Part shown: piece by piece, positions 26,927 to 37,374 of the stretch
Numbering within the stretch: position 1 is the first letter of the stretch
Layout of the letters: the number at the start of each line of letters is the position of its first letter
Source of the DNA: Halomonas colorata
Lineage (GTDB): Bacteria > Pseudomonadota > Gammaproteobacteria > Pseudomonadales > Halomonadaceae
NCBI RefSeq assembly: GCF_014897985.1
Contig: NZ_JABUZA010000028.1
Span: 1 to 60,548, forward strand
Direction of reading: 5' to 3'
DNA length: 60,548 nucleotides
Notes under the pieces: model-generated
The model's database searches: none
The model's input: the letters and a program-made list of their open reading frames with translations, nothing else
Told to the model about the DNA's origin: nothing
Translations under genes and position numbers: made by a program

Positions 26927-27919
26927 ATGGCTACGTCGCTTTTTTGCAAGCGCCCGCTTGCGTTACTGACTGCTTCAACGTTACTCCCCCTCGCACTGCT
27001 TTCCTCACACGCTTATGCCGAATGTGAGCGCGGTGATCTTGATGCCCTTTACTGTGATGAAAATGGCGATATGGTTGCTGATCGTCCAGCCGATGAGTCG
27101 GAATGGGTCAATCCAGATACACTAATTTTTGCTTACACCCCGGTTGAAGACCCGGCGATTTACTCGGATATCTGGCAACCCTTTATCGACCACCTTTCAG
27201 AAGTGACCGGTCGCGACGTACGCTTCTTCGCGGTCCAATCCAACGCGGCCCAGGTAGAGGCCATGCGCAGCGGACGCCTGCATATTGCTGGTTTCTCGAC
27301 GGGCCCCACGCCGTTTGCGGTGAACCTGGCAGGCGCGGTTCCGTTTGCGCTGATGGGCTCTGATGATGGCCAGTTTGGCTACACGCTGCAGCTATTCACC
27401 CATGCCGATTCCGATATCCAGGAACTTTCAGACCTTAAAGGCAAGCGCGTTGCCCATACCTCACCCACTTCCAACTCGGGTAACCTGGCGCCTCGCGCGC
27501 TGCTGCCGGAGCTCGGCATAACGCCTGAGGAAGATTACGAGGTGGTCTACTCCGGTAGCCACGACCAATCCATGCTGGGCGTTGTGGCACGCGATTACGA
27601 TGCCGCCCCGGTTGCCTCGGAAGTCGTGGACCGCATGGCCGCGCGAGGGCTTTACGATACCGACGACGTTCGCCTGATTTATGAATCAGACCGCTTCCCC
27701 ACGACGTCCTACAACTATGCGTACAACCTGCATCCTGATCTGGTTGAAAAAATCGAAGAAGCGTTCTTCAGCTTTGATTTCGTAGGTACAGAGCTTGGCG
27801 AAGAGTTTGAAGGCGTTGAGAAGTTTATCCCCATTAACTACAAGGATAACTGGCAGGTTATTCGCACCATCCAGGCCGCCAATGGCGTGAGCTATACGCC
27901 TGAAAATCTGGAAGAGTAA
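26927..27919 (+). CDS. phnD: Phosphonate/phosphate-type ABC transporter substrate-binding protein
   Basis: This 330-residue periplasmic protein has a signal peptide ending near ALLSSHAYA (about residue 31). The PhnD fold shows PVEDPAIYSDIWQPFIDHLS, AQVEAMRSGRLHIAGFSTGP and DLKGKRVAHTSPTSNSGNLA (about residues 167-186). The last two give the oxyanion-binding serine and threonine residues. The mature N-terminus has CERGDLDALYCDENGDMV, a two-cysteine extension I cannot explain. ATG 26927 is used because GAGG lies seven bases before it. The PhnDCEE order follows with no C-P lyase genes. The ligand may be a phosphonate, phosphite or phosphate. No convincing Pho box was found in the 230 bases upstream. 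Confidence 0.87.
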   Translation: MATSLFCKRPLALLTASTLLPLALLSSHAYAECERGDLDALYCDENGDMVADRPADESEWVNPDTLIFAYTPVEDPAIYSDIWQPFIDHLSEVTGRDVRFFAVQSNAAQVEAMRSGRLHIAGFSTGPTPFAVNLAGAVPFALMGSDDGQFGYTLQLFTHADSDIQELSDLKGKRVAHTSPTSNSGNLAPRALLPELGITPEEDYEVVYSGSHDQSMLGVVARDYDAAPVASEVVDRMAARGLYDTDDVRLIYESDRFPTTSYNYAYNLHPDLVEKIEEAFFSFDFVGTELGEEFEGVEKFIPINYKDNWQVIRTIQAANGVSYTPENLEE

Positions 27920-27976
27920 CACGCACCGCGCCACGGCTGCGTGGCGCGGTTATTCCTAGCAGATGGAAGCGAAAAC

Positions 27977-28774
27977 ATGCTGGAAATTAAAAATCTGGTC
28001 AAACGTTATGGCCGCGATAAGGCCGTGCTGGAAGGGCTGGATCTGAAGGTAGAGGGCAATAGCGTCGTGTCGATTGTGGGCGCCTCAGGTGCCGGCAAAA
28101 GCACCATGCTGCGGTGTATCAATCGCCTGGTAGAACCTACCTCCGGCTCAATCACCTTAAACGGCACCGAACTCGTTAACCTTAAAGGCGCCGACTTGCG
28201 CCGCGCCCGCCGCAAAATCGGCATGGTCTTTCAGGGCTTCAACCTGCTCGACCGCCTGACCGTTATGGAAAACGTGCTGGCCGGGCGGCTGGGCTACGTA
28301 AACCTCTATCAGGCGATTACCCGCCGCTATCCCCAGGCGGATATTGAGCGTGCGTTCATGTTGATGGAGCGCGTAGGCATTGCCCAGTACGCCAACAAGC
28401 GCGCGGATGAGCTATCCGGTGGCGAACGCCAGCGAGTGGGTGTGGTGCGTGCGTTAATGCAGGAACCTGAAGTGTTGTTGGCCGATGAGCCCACCGCGTC
28501 GCTCGACCCGCGCACCTCTGAACAGATCATGATGCTGCTGCAGAGCCTGGCAAGCGAGCTGTCGCTGCCGGTACTGATCAATATTCACAACGTCGCCCAG
28601 GCCAAAACCTACACCGAGCGTATCGTGGGCCTGCGTCACGGCAAGATGATCTTTGATGGTGTGCCAGCCGATTTCAATAAAGATGCCCTGGACGCCATTT
28701 ATGGCGGCATCGAAGCACCTGACGAGGCCGTAAGCGACGCCCCTGCCGAGGAGCGCGCCCATGACCCGGCCTGA
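27977..28774 (+). CDS. phnC: Phosphonate-type ABC transporter ATP-binding protein
   Basis: This 265-residue ATPase has Walker A GASGAGKST at 35-43. The signature LSGGERQR (about 146) and Walker B VLLADEPTASLDP (about 165) follow, with the switch histidine in LINIHNVAQA. The long Q-loop region NVLAGRLGYVNLYQAITRRY is characteristic of PhnC proteins. ATG 27977 has GGAAG eight bases upstream. A C-terminal acidic tail (DEAVSDAPAEE) overlaps the first permease start by fourteen bases, so translation is coupled. It energises the two PhnE permeases downstream. Confidence 0.92.
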   Translation: MLEIKNLVKRYGRDKAVLEGLDLKVEGNSVVSIVGASGAGKSTMLRCINRLVEPTSGSITLNGTELVNLKGADLRRARRKIGMVFQGFNLLDRLTVMENVLAGRLGYVNLYQAITRRYPQADIERAFMLMERVGIAQYANKRADELSGGERQRVGVVRALMQEPEVLLADEPTASLDPRTSEQIMMLLQSLASELSLPVLINIHNVAQAKTYTERIVGLRHGKMIFDGVPADFNKDALDAIYGGIEAPDEAVSDAPAEERAHDPA

Positions 28775-29573
28775 CACTCATGCCACGGTGCCGCGTACTT
28801 GGAAAAAGCCGCCGTTTATTGCTAACCCGCTAATTCGTTATGGCATTCTCATTTTAGCGGTCATCTACCTGGTGTGGGCGTTTGGCTCACTGCCGTTTAA
28901 CTGGGCGCGCATTTCAGAAGGCCTGCCCCGCGCGGCGCGTATTTTCAGCGGCGGGTTTCCGCCCAATCTTGAGCGCTACGAGCTGCTGCTAACGGGCTTT
29001 AAAGAAAGCTTTCAGATTGCCATTCTGGCCACCCTTCTGGGCGTTTTTCTGTCGATTCCGTTTGCCGTGATGGCTGCGCGCAATGTCGCCCCCATGCCCA
29101 TTTATCTGGTGGGTCGCGCGGTGATCATTATCTCGCGCAGCTTTCACCCGGTCATTGTGGCTATCTTGTTTGTGGCAGCCGTCGGCTTTGGCCCGCTGGC
29201 AGGCATTTTAACGCTCACCCTCTACTCGATTGGCTTTGTAGGCAAACTGCTCGCCGAAGAGATTGAGGAGATTGACTGGGGGCAGGTAGAGGCGATGCGC
29301 GCCACGGGCGCCGGCTACTTGGCAACACTCTTTTATGCCGTATTCCCGCAGATTTTACCGCGCCAGGTAGGGCTTTCCATGTACCAGTTGGACAGTAACC
29401 TGCGCGCCTCTGCCGTGGTGGGTATTGTCGGGGCCGGCGGGATTGGCAGCACCTTGATGAACGCCTTTGGGCGCTACGATTACGATTTCGCCTTTGCGAT
29501 CTTGCTGGTCATCATTGCGGTTATTTTGCTCAGTGAAGGCATCAGCGGCTGGGTAAGGAAAAAAATATGGTAG
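28761..29573 (+). CDS. phnE: Phosphonate-type ABC transporter permease, first PhnE
   Basis: This 270-residue inner-membrane permease has about six helices. The first is IRYGILILAVIYLVWAFG (residues 25-42). The core LLTGFKESFQIAILATLLGV and the coupling loop EEIDWGQVEAMRATGAGYLA (about residues 169-188) match PhnE. GQVEAMRATGA is the family signature contacting PhnC. GAGGAG precedes ATG 28761. It overlaps the second permease by seven bases. Having two non-identical PhnE proteins suggests a heterodimeric channel. Confidence 0.92.
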   Translation: MTRPDTHATVPRTWKKPPFIANPLIRYGILILAVIYLVWAFGSLPFNWARISEGLPRAARIFSGGFPPNLERYELLLTGFKESFQIAILATLLGVFLSIPFAVMAARNVAPMPIYLVGRAVIIISRSFHPVIVAILFVAAVGFGPLAGILTLTLYSIGFVGKLLAEEIEEIDWGQVEAMRATGAGYLATLFYAVFPQILPRQVGLSMYQLDSNLRASAVVGIVGAGGIGSTLMNAFGRYDYDFAFAILLVIIAVILLSEGISGWVRKKIW

Positions 29574-30376
29574 ATCACGCACAAAAGCTCGCCGATCATG
29601 TCTGGCAACGTTTTGATCGCAAGGAGCGCCTCATTCGCTACGCCGTACTGCTCGTAACCCTGATGGTAGTGGTATGGGCGGTGCGCGATATCGATATTTT
29701 CTGGCCCTGGGTGTGGGATGCGCCCAACCAAATCTCAAACCTTGGCGGCCGGATGTGGCCACCCAGCGCGGCCGGGCTTGGCAATATATTGAACGCGCTG
29801 ATTGAAACGGTTCACATTGCCACGTTAGCCACCTTTCTGACCATTTTCCTGGCGCTGCCTGTGGCCTATATCGCCGCGCAAAACACCACGCCCAACCGCG
29901 CCTGCCTGTGGCTTGGCCGGTTTATTCTGGTCTCTAGCCGCTCGGTGAATACGATTATCTGGGCGCTGCTGTTCGTGGCTATTTTCGGGCCCGGCGTACT
30001 GGCGGGCATACTCGCCATCGTGTTTCGCTCGATTGGGTTTATCGGCAAGCTAATGGGCGAAGCCATTGAGGAGATTGATAAGCGGCCAGTTGAGGCCATG
30101 GAAGCCACGGGCGCCTCCAAGGCCAAGGTCATCGTCTATGCGATCATGCCTCAGGTCATGCCCGCGTTTTTCGCCATTGTGATTTTACGTTGGGATATCA
30201 ACATTCGTGAATCTACGGTGCTGGGCCTGGTGGGCGCGGGTGGTATCGGGGTGATTCTGCAAGGCGCGATTGATACCTTTGCCTGGCCGACCGTGGCGAC
30301 CATCCTGATTGCGATCATTGTGCTGGTGCTGATCGGTGAAGCAATCACCAGCCTGCTGCGGCGTAAAGTGCTCTAG
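29567..30376 (+). CDS. phnE: Phosphonate-type ABC transporter permease, second PhnE
   Basis: This 269-residue paralogue of the preceding permease has the first helix AVLLVTLMVVVWAVRDIDIF (about residues 26-45). LIETVHIATLATFLTIFLAL starts the core, and EEIDKRPVEAMEATGASKAK (about 166-185) is the coupling loop. IRESTVLGLVGAGGIGVIL near 208 is the usual PhnE ending motif. The start overlaps the previous stop. This is the last gene of the phn unit. No hairpin terminator was recognised in the 100 bases after it. Confidence 0.92.
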   Translation: MVDHAQKLADHVWQRFDRKERLIRYAVLLVTLMVVVWAVRDIDIFWPWVWDAPNQISNLGGRMWPPSAAGLGNILNALIETVHIATLATFLTIFLALPVAYIAAQNTTPNRACLWLGRFILVSSRSVNTIIWALLFVAIFGPGVLAGILAIVFRSIGFIGKLMGEAIEEIDKRPVEAMEATGASKAKVIVYAIMPQVMPAFFAIVILRWDINIRESTVLGLVGAGGIGVILQGAIDTFAWPTVATILIAIIVLVLIGEAITSLLRRKVL

Positions 30377-30476
30377 GTACAGTACTCTAGGAGCGTACTC
30401 TATATGCTCTACGGGTTGACCGAATGCCAAACGCTTGCCATGGTTAACAGACGCTTAACGACACGGAGGACGTTTA

Positions 30477-30911
30477 ATGATGACAACCTATATCGTGGTA
30501 GCTGATGCTGCTCGGGCGCGTATTTTCACCCGTGATGCACTTAATCTGGAGGAAAAAGAGAGCCTGGTTCATGCCGAAGGACGCCTGCATGAAGGCGACC
30601 TGATCACTGACAGCGCAGGCGCCGACGTACATGAATCAAGATCGTCGTCATCACGCTCATCCTCTGAAGGGGGCACGGCGTTAAAGCATGAAAATGAACT
30701 GTTTGCCAAAGAAGTGACCCAGTGTCTATATAACGCACGCGTCAGTAACAGCATGGAAAAGCTGATTTTGGTCGCGCCGCCCAAGTTCTTAGGCCTGCTA
30801 CGTGAAAAGCTCGACGCACCGACCCAAAAGCTGGTGACGCACACGTTGGCAAAAGATCTTAGCAAGGCGCCATTGAAAGATATTCAGGAAGCCGTCAGCG
30901 ACTTGCGTTGA
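30477..30911 (+). CDS. Host attachment family protein (bacterial eRF1-like fold)
   Basis: This 144-residue cytosolic protein belongs to the Pfam group called protein required for attachment to host cells. It begins TTYIVVADAARARIFTRDA, has a serine-rich loop with HESRSSSSRSSSE (about residues 51-63), and continues HENELFAKEVTQCLYNA. A conserved LILVAPPKFLGLLREKL (about 97-113) follows. The name comes from one plant-associated bacterium; the fold resembles the middle domain of release factor eRF1. Function in free-living bacteria is not established. GGAGG lies about eleven bases before ATG 30477; the next codon is also ATG. It is a single gene between the phn unit and the chemoreceptors. Confidence 0.85.
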   Translation: MMTTYIVVADAARARIFTRDALNLEEKESLVHAEGRLHEGDLITDSAGADVHESRSSSSRSSSEGGTALKHENELFAKEVTQCLYNARVSNSMEKLILVAPPKFLGLLREKLDAPTQKLVTHTLAKDLSKAPLKDIQEAVSDLR

Positions 30912-30941
30912 GCGCTTAACGACAATCACCCTATAGTTAAC

Positions 30942-30968
30942 TAAAGTAGCAGTCGCTCTCGCCGATAA
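30942..30968 (+). promoter_or_regulatory. Sigma-28 (FliA) type promoter of the first chemoreceptor gene
   Basis: TAAAGTAG, eleven bases, then GCCGATAA matches the sigma-28 consensus (TAAAGTTT-N11-GCCGATAA) almost fully. It lies 63 bases upstream of the chemoreceptor start at 31031. This is the usual control of chemotaxis genes by the flagellar cascade. Confidence 0.8.
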
Positions 30969-31030
30969 GCTTGATAACTTCACTCCGTAGCAGCAGTGCA
31001 TACGGAAGCTTATCGACACAGAGAGCGACC

Positions 31031-32893
31031 ATGTTTTCCTCCCTTCGAGTACGTATTTTATTAGCCGCACTGGCAGCGATTATTCTTGGCCTAGTGATTA
31101 ACGGCATCGTCAGTTACATGACGGTAAAACATCACAACAATGTACAGATAGCCAGCAACTTAAAAGCGGTTGTGAGCGGCAATACCCAGGCCTTGAACGA
31201 GTGGTTCAATACTCGGCTAAATATGCTGGAAAGCATGGAGACAGCCGCTAACAGTAACGATCCCGGCCCGGCGCTTCGCCAGTTCCTTACCTCGGGTGGG
31301 TTTATTTCTACTTATATTGGCTATCCCGATGATGGTTCCATTACCTATGACAACGGAGCATCGCCGAGCAGCGGCTATGACGCGCGCGAACGCCCCTGGT
31401 ACAAAGCAGCAGTAGCAGCACAGGATACGATTGTTACCGCCCCCTATATTGATGATCAGACAGGCGGGCTGGTCATTACATTTGCCCGTCCGTTCTATCG
31501 CAATGCTGAACTCATCAGCGTGGTAGGTGCGGATATTCCTATCGGCAATATTGTCGAAACGGTCACCGGCATTGCGCCGACTCCTGCAAGCTTTGGTTTT
31601 CTCACCACTTACGATGGCACATTGATCGCCCACCCCGATACTGGCTTGATCCTCAGCCCGGTCTCCGCCATTAACAGCCAGCTCACGACGGGCTTGATCA
31701 ATCAATTGACGAGTGCCACCACCCCGCTCCCTCTAACTCTCCAGGGAAGTGACAAGCTATTGCTCGGCCGCGCGATTGGCGGTGAAAACGGCTGGCGTCT
31801 TATGGTCGCGTTGGATAAGCATGAGGCAACGGCTGGCCTACGCGCAATCGCCACCTCTTCCATCGTTATTTTAGTGGTTGTGGCGCTATTGACCGCCCTT
31901 GCCTTTGGCCTGCTGCTATCACTGCTGCTGCGCCGCCTGCTGATTGTGCGTAACGCCATGGATAATATCGCCTCTGGTGAAGGGGATCTGACCCAACGCC
32001 TGCCCGAAGAGGGCGGTGATGAGGTTACTCAAATTGCTCAGGCCTTTAACCGTTTCGTGAGCAAGATGGAAGCGGTATTGATCGATGTACGTAGCAGCAG
32101 CGTATCAGTGCACCATGCGGCGACTGAAATCGCCATGGGTGGACAGGATCTTTCCCGGCGTACCGATAACGCGGCTGCCAGCCTGCAGCAAACGTCGGCC
32201 TCAATTGAAGAGATTACGAGCACGGTCCAGCACACGGCGGCTTCAGCGCAGGAAGCCAACAAGCTATCGCAAACCGCCTCAGAAGTGGCTAATGAAGGCG
32301 GAAAGGTGGTGGCAAACGTGGTGACCACCATGGAAGACATCACTCACGCCTCGGATAAGATCGGCGAAATTGTCACTCTGATGAACAGCATTTCCTTCCA
32401 AACTAACCTGCTGGCGCTCAATGCCTCAGTGGAAGCCGCCCGCGCTGGCGAACACGGCCGTGGATTTGCGGTAGTCGCCGATGAGGTGCGCAAATTGGCA
32501 GGACGCAGCAGTGATGCCGCCCACGATATCCAAAAGCTGATTGAAGACTCGCAAAGCAGAGTGAATAACGGCACAACCCTGGTACGCGATGCTGGCACCA
32601 CCATGCAGGATATCGTGGCGCACATTACTCGCGTAACCGATGTGCTTGAAGAAATCACGGCGGCTACCAGCGAGCAGAGTGACGGTATTCATCAAGTCAA
32701 TATTGCGGTGGCCGAACTGGACCACATGACGCAAGAAAATGCAGCCATGGTAGAAGAATCTACAACCGCCGCAGAGCAGCTGAAAGAGCAGTCCTTGCGT
32801 CTTTCCGATGTCGTTGGCAGCTTTACCCTATCAACCCATTCATCGCCCCAAGTAGATGGGCGGCTCGTGCAGCCCCCTTCCCTGCCGCGTTAA
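31031..32893 (+). CDS. Methyl-accepting chemotaxis protein 1 (dCache sensor)
   Basis: This 620-residue chemoreceptor has one helix at 8-30 and a periplasmic dCache_1 domain at about 35-275. A second helix lies near 280-305, HAMP at about 305-360, and a long cytoplasmic signalling rod follows. In the sensor, [18 protein letters not shown] and VVGADI fit the R-x-WY ... Y ... D ligand pattern known for amino-acid-binding dCache domains. The hairpin tip is [20 protein letters not shown], with [17 protein letters not shown] after it. It ends in PSLPR with no CheR-binding pentapeptide. ATG 31031 has GAGAG upstream. It leads a three-gene unit, and closely resembles receptor 4. Confidence 0.92.
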   Translation: MFSSLRVRILLAALAAIILGLVINGIVSYMTVKHHNNVQIASNLKAVVSGNTQALNEWFNTRLNMLESMETAANSNDPGPALRQFLTSGGFISTYIGYPDDGSITYDNGASPSSGYDARERPWYKAAVAAQDTIVTAPYIDDQTGGLVITFARPFYRNAELISVVGADIPIGNIVETVTGIAPTPASFGFLTTYDGTLIAHPDTGLILSPVSAINSQLTTGLINQLTSATTPLPLTLQGSDKLLLGRAIGGENGWRLMVALDKHEATAGLRAIATSSIVILVVVALLTALAFGLLLSLLLRRLLIVRNAMDNIASGEGDLTQRLPEEGGDEVTQIAQAFNRFVSKMEAVLIDVRSSSVSVHHAATEIAMGGQDLSRRTDNAAASLQQTSASIEEITSTVQHTAASAQEANKLSQTASEVANEGGKVVANVVTTMEDITHASDKIGEIVTLMNSISFQTNLLALNASVEAARAGEHGRGFAVVADEVRKLAGRSSDAAHDIQKLIEDSQSRVNNGTTLVRDAGTTMQDIVAHITRVTDVLEEITAATSEQSDGIHQVNIAVAELDHMTQENAAMVEESTTAAEQLKEQSLRLSDVVGSFTLSTHSSPQVDGRLVQPPSLPR

Positions 32894-32925
32894 GCGGTAA
32901 CTGAGCATCGAGAGCAACTATAAAA

Positions 32926-35037
32926 ATGAACTTCAAGTCCGTCCGCACGTTGATTACCATTTTAGTAGGTGGCTGTATTCTGCTGGTGGTGACCGCGTTG
33001 GTAATCTATTCACTGATTGCCAATGCGCGTTCTCAGGTACTGGTAGAAGACCAGACCCAAGAACTGCTTGAGCGCAATATCGAAGCACGCTTAACGGCCG
33101 TTGCCTCAGCGCAGGCAGAGCTTATCCAGGGCCAGTTTGAAAAAACCCTCAAGATTGCCGAAAGCCTGGCCGCCACCAATGCCATGTTGGGCCAGCTGGA
33201 TGACAACGGCCGACCGGCACTGAACCTGAGCCGCCGCGAAATTTCGCTGCTGGTACGCCAAACGGTGGCTACCAACCCCGAAATACTCGATGCCTATATT
33301 GGCTGGGAGCCAAACGCCTTTGGTCTGGATGCACGGTTTGCCGGACGTGAGGGCCTTGGCTACGGTGCCGATGGGCGCTTTCGCCCTTGGTGGTACCGCA
33401 CCGAGAACGGTGATTTAGCCGCGCTTCCGCTAAGCGACGCTATGGAGAGTGAGGCTATCCAGGCAAGCGGCGTGCGCAGCGGCGAGTACTATCTATGCCC
33501 GCGTGAAACGCTAGCCCCCTGTGTCGTTGACCCGTCGCAGTTTGATTACGACGGCGAACTCACGCTGGTCACCTCGTTCAATGCCCCTATTATCGTTGAT
33601 GGCGAGTTTCGTGGCATTGCGGGCGTTGATTATACGGTCGACTTTATTCAATCGATACTTAACGAGGCCAACCAAACGCTATACAGCGGCGCGGGCGAAA
33701 TAGCGCTTATCGCTTCGCAGGGAGGCGTTACGGCCTACACCAGCGATGCCTCCCTGGTGGGAAAATCCTCAAGCGAAGCATTTACCTCTTCCCTACAGGG
33801 GAATCTTCGCCGTGCCCAACAAGGTGAAGTGGTCCGCAACGTTGACCAGGCGCAGGGCATGATCGAACTCTATTGGCCCTTTACCATCGGCGGCACTGAG
33901 GCACCATGGGTGTTGATGCTTCGCTTGCCCGAGCAAGCCGTGTTTGCTGGCTTAAACAACATGCAAGAGCAGATGCAGGAGCAACGCACAGCCTCCACGT
34001 TGAGCATGCTTGGCATGGGTCTAGGCATCGCGTTTCTGGGCCTGTTGGCCAGTTGGCTATTGGGAACCAGCATCTCTCGCCCGCTGAAAAACCTGGCCGA
34101 TCGTATGCGTGACATTGCCTCGGGCGACGGCGACTTGACGCAGCGCCTGCCTGTGCGCGGACGCAATGAAAGCGCCGAACTTGCCATCCAGTTCAACGCC
34201 TTTGCCGTTAAAATCCACGATGTGCTGGTCGATGTACGCGCCAGCAGTGAATCCGTTCATCATGCGGCCAACGAGATCACCCAGGGTGGTCAGGATCTTT
34301 CACGGCGCACCGACCAGGCCGCGGCCAGCCTGCAGCAAACCTCGACCGCCATGGAGGAGATCAGCAGCACAGTGGGCCATACCTCCAGCGCTTCCACGGA
34401 AGCCAGCGGACTTTCTCAAACGGCGTCGCAGCTGGCCTCGCGGACCAATTCGGCGTTTGAGCAGGTGGTGGTCACGATGGATGACATCCGCACGACGTCG
34501 GCTGAAATTCAGAAAATTGTAACCGTGATCGACGGCATTGCCTTCCAGACCAACCTGCTGGCCTTGAACGCGTCGGTAGAAGCGGCGCGTGCGGGTGAAC
34601 ATGGCCGTGGGTTTGCGGTGGTTGCCGATGAAGTGCGTAAACTGGCGTCTCGCAGTAGCGACGCTGCCGCGGATATCCGCCAGCGCATTGATGCCTCAAC
34701 CGGCAAAGTGGAAAGTGGCACCCAGCTGGTCCAGGGCGCTGAAACAGCCATGCATGAGCTGACGGAAAGTGTCACACGCGTCACCCAGATGCTGGCCGAG
34801 ATAAGCACCGCGGCAAGCGAGCAGAGCGACGGCATCAGCCAGGTCAGCATCGCGGTGAGCGACCTTGACCAGATGACCCAGCAAAACGCGGCGCTGGTAG
34901 AAGAGTCCACCACCGCTGCCGAGCAGCTCAAGGATCAGGCCGAGCGTCTCGCAGCACTGGTGGGCGGCTTTACCCTGGCAAGCAATTCAGCTTCTTCAAG
35001 CCAACGGCTTATGCCGCCTGCTTCCCTGCTGCGTTAA
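32926..35037 (+). CDS. Methyl-accepting chemotaxis protein 2
   Basis: This 703-residue chemoreceptor has an N-terminal helix after [10 protein letters not shown], a large periplasmic dCache-type sensor (about 32-345), HAMP (about 375-430) and a signalling domain. The sensor has RPWWYR, a [18 protein letters not shown] segment with two cysteines likely to form a disulfide, and [20 protein letters not shown]. This differs from the sensor of receptors 1 and 4, so the ligand should differ. The tip [20 protein letters not shown] is standard. The gene follows receptor 1 by 32 bases. It and receptor 3 share the same 5' leader and long stretches of nearly identical DNA in the HAMP-signalling part, evidence of recent duplication. 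Confidence 0.92.
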   Translation: MNFKSVRTLITILVGGCILLVVTALVIYSLIANARSQVLVEDQTQELLERNIEARLTAVASAQAELIQGQFEKTLKIAESLAATNAMLGQLDDNGRPALNLSRREISLLVRQTVATNPEILDAYIGWEPNAFGLDARFAGREGLGYGADGRFRPWWYRTENGDLAALPLSDAMESEAIQASGVRSGEYYLCPRETLAPCVVDPSQFDYDGELTLVTSFNAPIIVDGEFRGIAGVDYTVDFIQSILNEANQTLYSGAGEIALIASQGGVTAYTSDASLVGKSSSEAFTSSLQGNLRRAQQGEVVRNVDQAQGMIELYWPFTIGGTEAPWVLMLRLPEQAVFAGLNNMQEQMQEQRTASTLSMLGMGLGIAFLGLLASWLLGTSISRPLKNLADRMRDIASGDGDLTQRLPVRGRNESAELAIQFNAFAVKIHDVLVDVRASSESVHHAANEITQGGQDLSRRTDQAAASLQQTSTAMEEISSTVGHTSSASTEASGLSQTASQLASRTNSAFEQVVVTMDDIRTTSAEIQKIVTVIDGIAFQTNLLALNASVEAARAGEHGRGFAVVADEVRKLASRSSDAAADIRQRIDASTGKVESGTQLVQGAETAMHELTESVTRVTQMLAEISTAASEQSDGISQVSIAVSDLDQMTQQNAALVEESTTAAEQLKDQAERLAALVGGFTLASNSASSSQRLMPPASLLR

Positions 35038-35069
35038 GCAGTAACTGAGCCCAGAGAGCAATAACAAAA

Positions 35070-37241
35070 ATGAACTTCAAGTCCGTCCGTACGCTGATAG
35101 CCACTCTGGTGGGTGGCTGTATTCTCCTGGTGATTGCGGCGCTGGTGATCTACTCGGTGATTGCCAACGCACGCTCCCAGTCGTTGGTGAGAAGTGAAAC
35201 ACAGACGCTACTCGAAAGTAATATCGAGGCGCGTCTCACCGCCATTGCCTCAGGTCAGGCTGAAGAGATAAAGGGTCAGTTGGAGCATGCGCTAACGCTT
35301 GCGACTAATCTGGCGCATACCAACGCCATGCTGGGCCAACAGGATGCCGACGGCCGGCCGTTGATGTCCTTGAGCCGGCGTGAGGTATCAATGCTGGTAC
35401 GTCAAACGGTGGTTAACAACCCTGACCTGCTGGACGCCTTTATTGGCTGGGAGCCAGATGCGTTCGGTAGTGATGCTCGCTTTACTGATCGTGAAGACCA
35501 GGGCTATAGCCCCGATGGCCGTTTTATGCCGTGGTGGTATCGCACTAACAGTGGCAGCATTGAAGTTCTCGCGCTGGGCAGTGACATAGAAAACCAGGAA
35601 CGCGATGCAGACGGCATTCGCCGCGGAGAGTACTACCTGTGCACCAAGGAAACCCAGCGCAGCTGTATTGTCGACCCACACTTGTACGACTATAACGGCG
35701 AAACCTTACTGGTGACCTCGTTTAACGCCCCCATTATCGTGGACGGCGAGTTTCGCGGCAGTGCTGGCGTAGACCTCTCGGTTGAATTCATTCAGGGCTT
35801 GCTTGAAGAGGCTAACGAAACCCTTTATGACGGCGTTGGCGAAATGGCCCTGGTTGCCGCTCACGGTGCTCTAGCCGCCTATACCGGTGCGCCGGAACGG
35901 ATGGGCAAGCGTGTAGAAAACGTGCTCGACCCTGAACTTCAGGCCAGCATCGCTCAGGCCCAGCAGGGCGAGAGTGTGCATAAGCTTGATACTGAGCAGG
36001 GCATGACCGAACTGTACTGGCCGTTTGCTATCGATGAGAGCGGCCAGCCGTGGGTATTGATGATTCGCCTGCCTGAAAGTGCCGTCATGGCGGGTCTCTA
36101 TGGTTTGCAAGATCAGCTTAGTGAACAGAGCAAAGCCTCCATGTGGGGAATGATCCTAATGGGGCTGCTGATTGCAGGCCTCGGCCTGTTGGCCAGTTGG
36201 CTATTGGGAACCAGCATCTCTCGTCCGCTGAAAAACCTGGCCGACCGCATGCGCGATATCGCCTCCGGCGACGGTGATCTGACCCAGCGGTTGCCGGTGC
36301 GCGGGCGTAACGAAAGCGCTGAGCTGGCGATCCAGTTCAACGCCTTTGCCGTTAAAATCCACGATGTGCTGGTCGATGTACGCGCCAGCAGCGAATCGGT
36401 CCACCACGCCGCGAGCGAAATCACCCAGGGCGGCCAGGACCTTTCACGGCGCACCGACCAGGCCGCTGCCAGCCTGCAGCAGACCTCGACCGCCATGGAA
36501 GAGATCAGCAGCACCGTGGGCCACACCACCAGCGCTTCGCAAGAGGCCAGCGGGCTTGCCCAAACCGCCTCGCAACTCGCCTCGCGCACCAACGGCGCTT
36601 TCGAGCAGGTGGTCATCACCATGGACGATATACGCACCAACGCCACCGAGATTCAAAGCATCGTCAGCGTGATCGACAGCATCGCCTTCCAGACCAACCT
36701 GCTGGCCCTGAATGCCTCGGTGGAAGCCGCCCGGGCAGGCGAGCACGGTCGCGGGTTTGCCGTGGTGGCAGATGAAGTACGCAAGCTGGCCGGGCGCAGC
36801 AGCGATGCGGCGGCGGATATCCGCCAGCGCATCAATGCCTCGTCAGGCAAGGTAGAAAGCGGCACTCAGCTGGTGCACGACGCGGGAAGCGCGATGCATG
36901 AGCTATCTGAAAGCGTGACGCGGGTCACCCAGATGCTGGGCGATATCAGTACCGCCGCGCGTGAGCAGAACGACGGTATCAGCCAGGTCAGCATTGCGGT
37001 GAGCGACCTTGACCAGATGACCCAGCAAAACGCTGCCCTGGTCGAAGAGTCCACCACCGCCGCCGAACAGCTTAAAGAGCAGGCCGAACGGCTTGCCGAG
37101 CTAGTAGGCGGATTTACGCTTGAAGGCGACAGTGCCACCGCCCATTACCGGCTGCCTTCTCCAACCCCAGCAGGTTACTACCCCACTCCATCGATTATCT
37201 TGAACGCTTGTCGGGGCCTCGTTATGAGGCCCCTGTTTTAG
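35070..37241 (+). CDS. Methyl-accepting chemotaxis protein 3, C-terminus read into terminator
   Basis: This 723-residue paralogue of receptor 2 has the same start [10 protein letters not shown] and the same sensor layout ([40 protein letters not shown]). HAMP and the signalling rod are nearly the same. The sensors have diverged more than the cytoplasmic parts. Receptor 2 ends in [10 protein letters not shown] shortly after the rod. Here the frame runs past that point into a tail ending [12 protein letters not shown]. That tail is encoded by the transcription terminator hairpin at 37213, and the TAG lies in its T-run. A small frameshift or lost stop near 37140-37170 is likely. The signalling domain itself is complete. 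Confidence 0.9.
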   Translation: MNFKSVRTLIATLVGGCILLVIAALVIYSVIANARSQSLVRSETQTLLESNIEARLTAIASGQAEEIKGQLEHALTLATNLAHTNAMLGQQDADGRPLMSLSRREVSMLVRQTVVNNPDLLDAFIGWEPDAFGSDARFTDREDQGYSPDGRFMPWWYRTNSGSIEVLALGSDIENQERDADGIRRGEYYLCTKETQRSCIVDPHLYDYNGETLLVTSFNAPIIVDGEFRGSAGVDLSVEFIQGLLEEANETLYDGVGEMALVAAHGALAAYTGAPERMGKRVENVLDPELQASIAQAQQGESVHKLDTEQGMTELYWPFAIDESGQPWVLMIRLPESAVMAGLYGLQDQLSEQSKASMWGMILMGLLIAGLGLLASWLLGTSISRPLKNLADRMRDIASGDGDLTQRLPVRGRNESAELAIQFNAFAVKIHDVLVDVRASSESVHHAASEITQGGQDLSRRTDQAAASLQQTSTAMEEISSTVGHTTSASQEASGLAQTASQLASRTNGAFEQVVITMDDIRTNATEIQSIVSVIDSIAFQTNLLALNASVEAARAGEHGRGFAVVADEVRKLAGRSSDAAADIRQRINASSGKVESGTQLVHDAGSAMHELSESVTRVTQMLGDISTAAREQNDGISQVSIAVSDLDQMTQQNAALVEESTTAAEQLKEQAERLAELVGGFTLEGDSATAHYRLPSPTPAGYYPTPSIILNACRGLVMRPLF
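37213..37240 (+). terminator. Intrinsic terminator overlapping the end of chemoreceptor 3
   Basis: GGGGCCTC (37213-37220) and GAGGCCCC (37226-37233) pair with a five-base loop and run into TGTTTTA. The stop codon of chemoreceptor 3 (37239-37241) lies in the T-run. It separates the first three chemoreceptors from the fourth. Confidence 0.8.
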
Positions 37242-37278
37242 GTTACACACTTTATCGCCACCTATTTCAGCACCTAGC

Positions 37279-37305
37279 TAAAGTCGTACTTATCAATGCC
37301 GATAG
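37279..37305 (+). promoter_or_regulatory. Sigma-28 (FliA) type promoter of chemoreceptor 4
   Basis: TAAAGTCG, eleven bases, then GCCGATAG fits the sigma-28 consensus closely. It lies 70 bases upstream of ATG 37375 and after the terminator at 37213, so chemoreceptor 4 has its own flagellar-type promoter. Confidence 0.75.
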
Positions 37306-37374
37306 CATGACAACAGATATAGCCCATAAGGCGGCCTCCCTCCGTCGCCCCCCTGCCTTAAAGAGATTTCATTC

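Noticed and set aside
34166..34522. Alternative frames within the chemoreceptor signalling domains
   Set aside because: They are Arg/Pro-rich shadow frames of the conserved receptor coding sequence.
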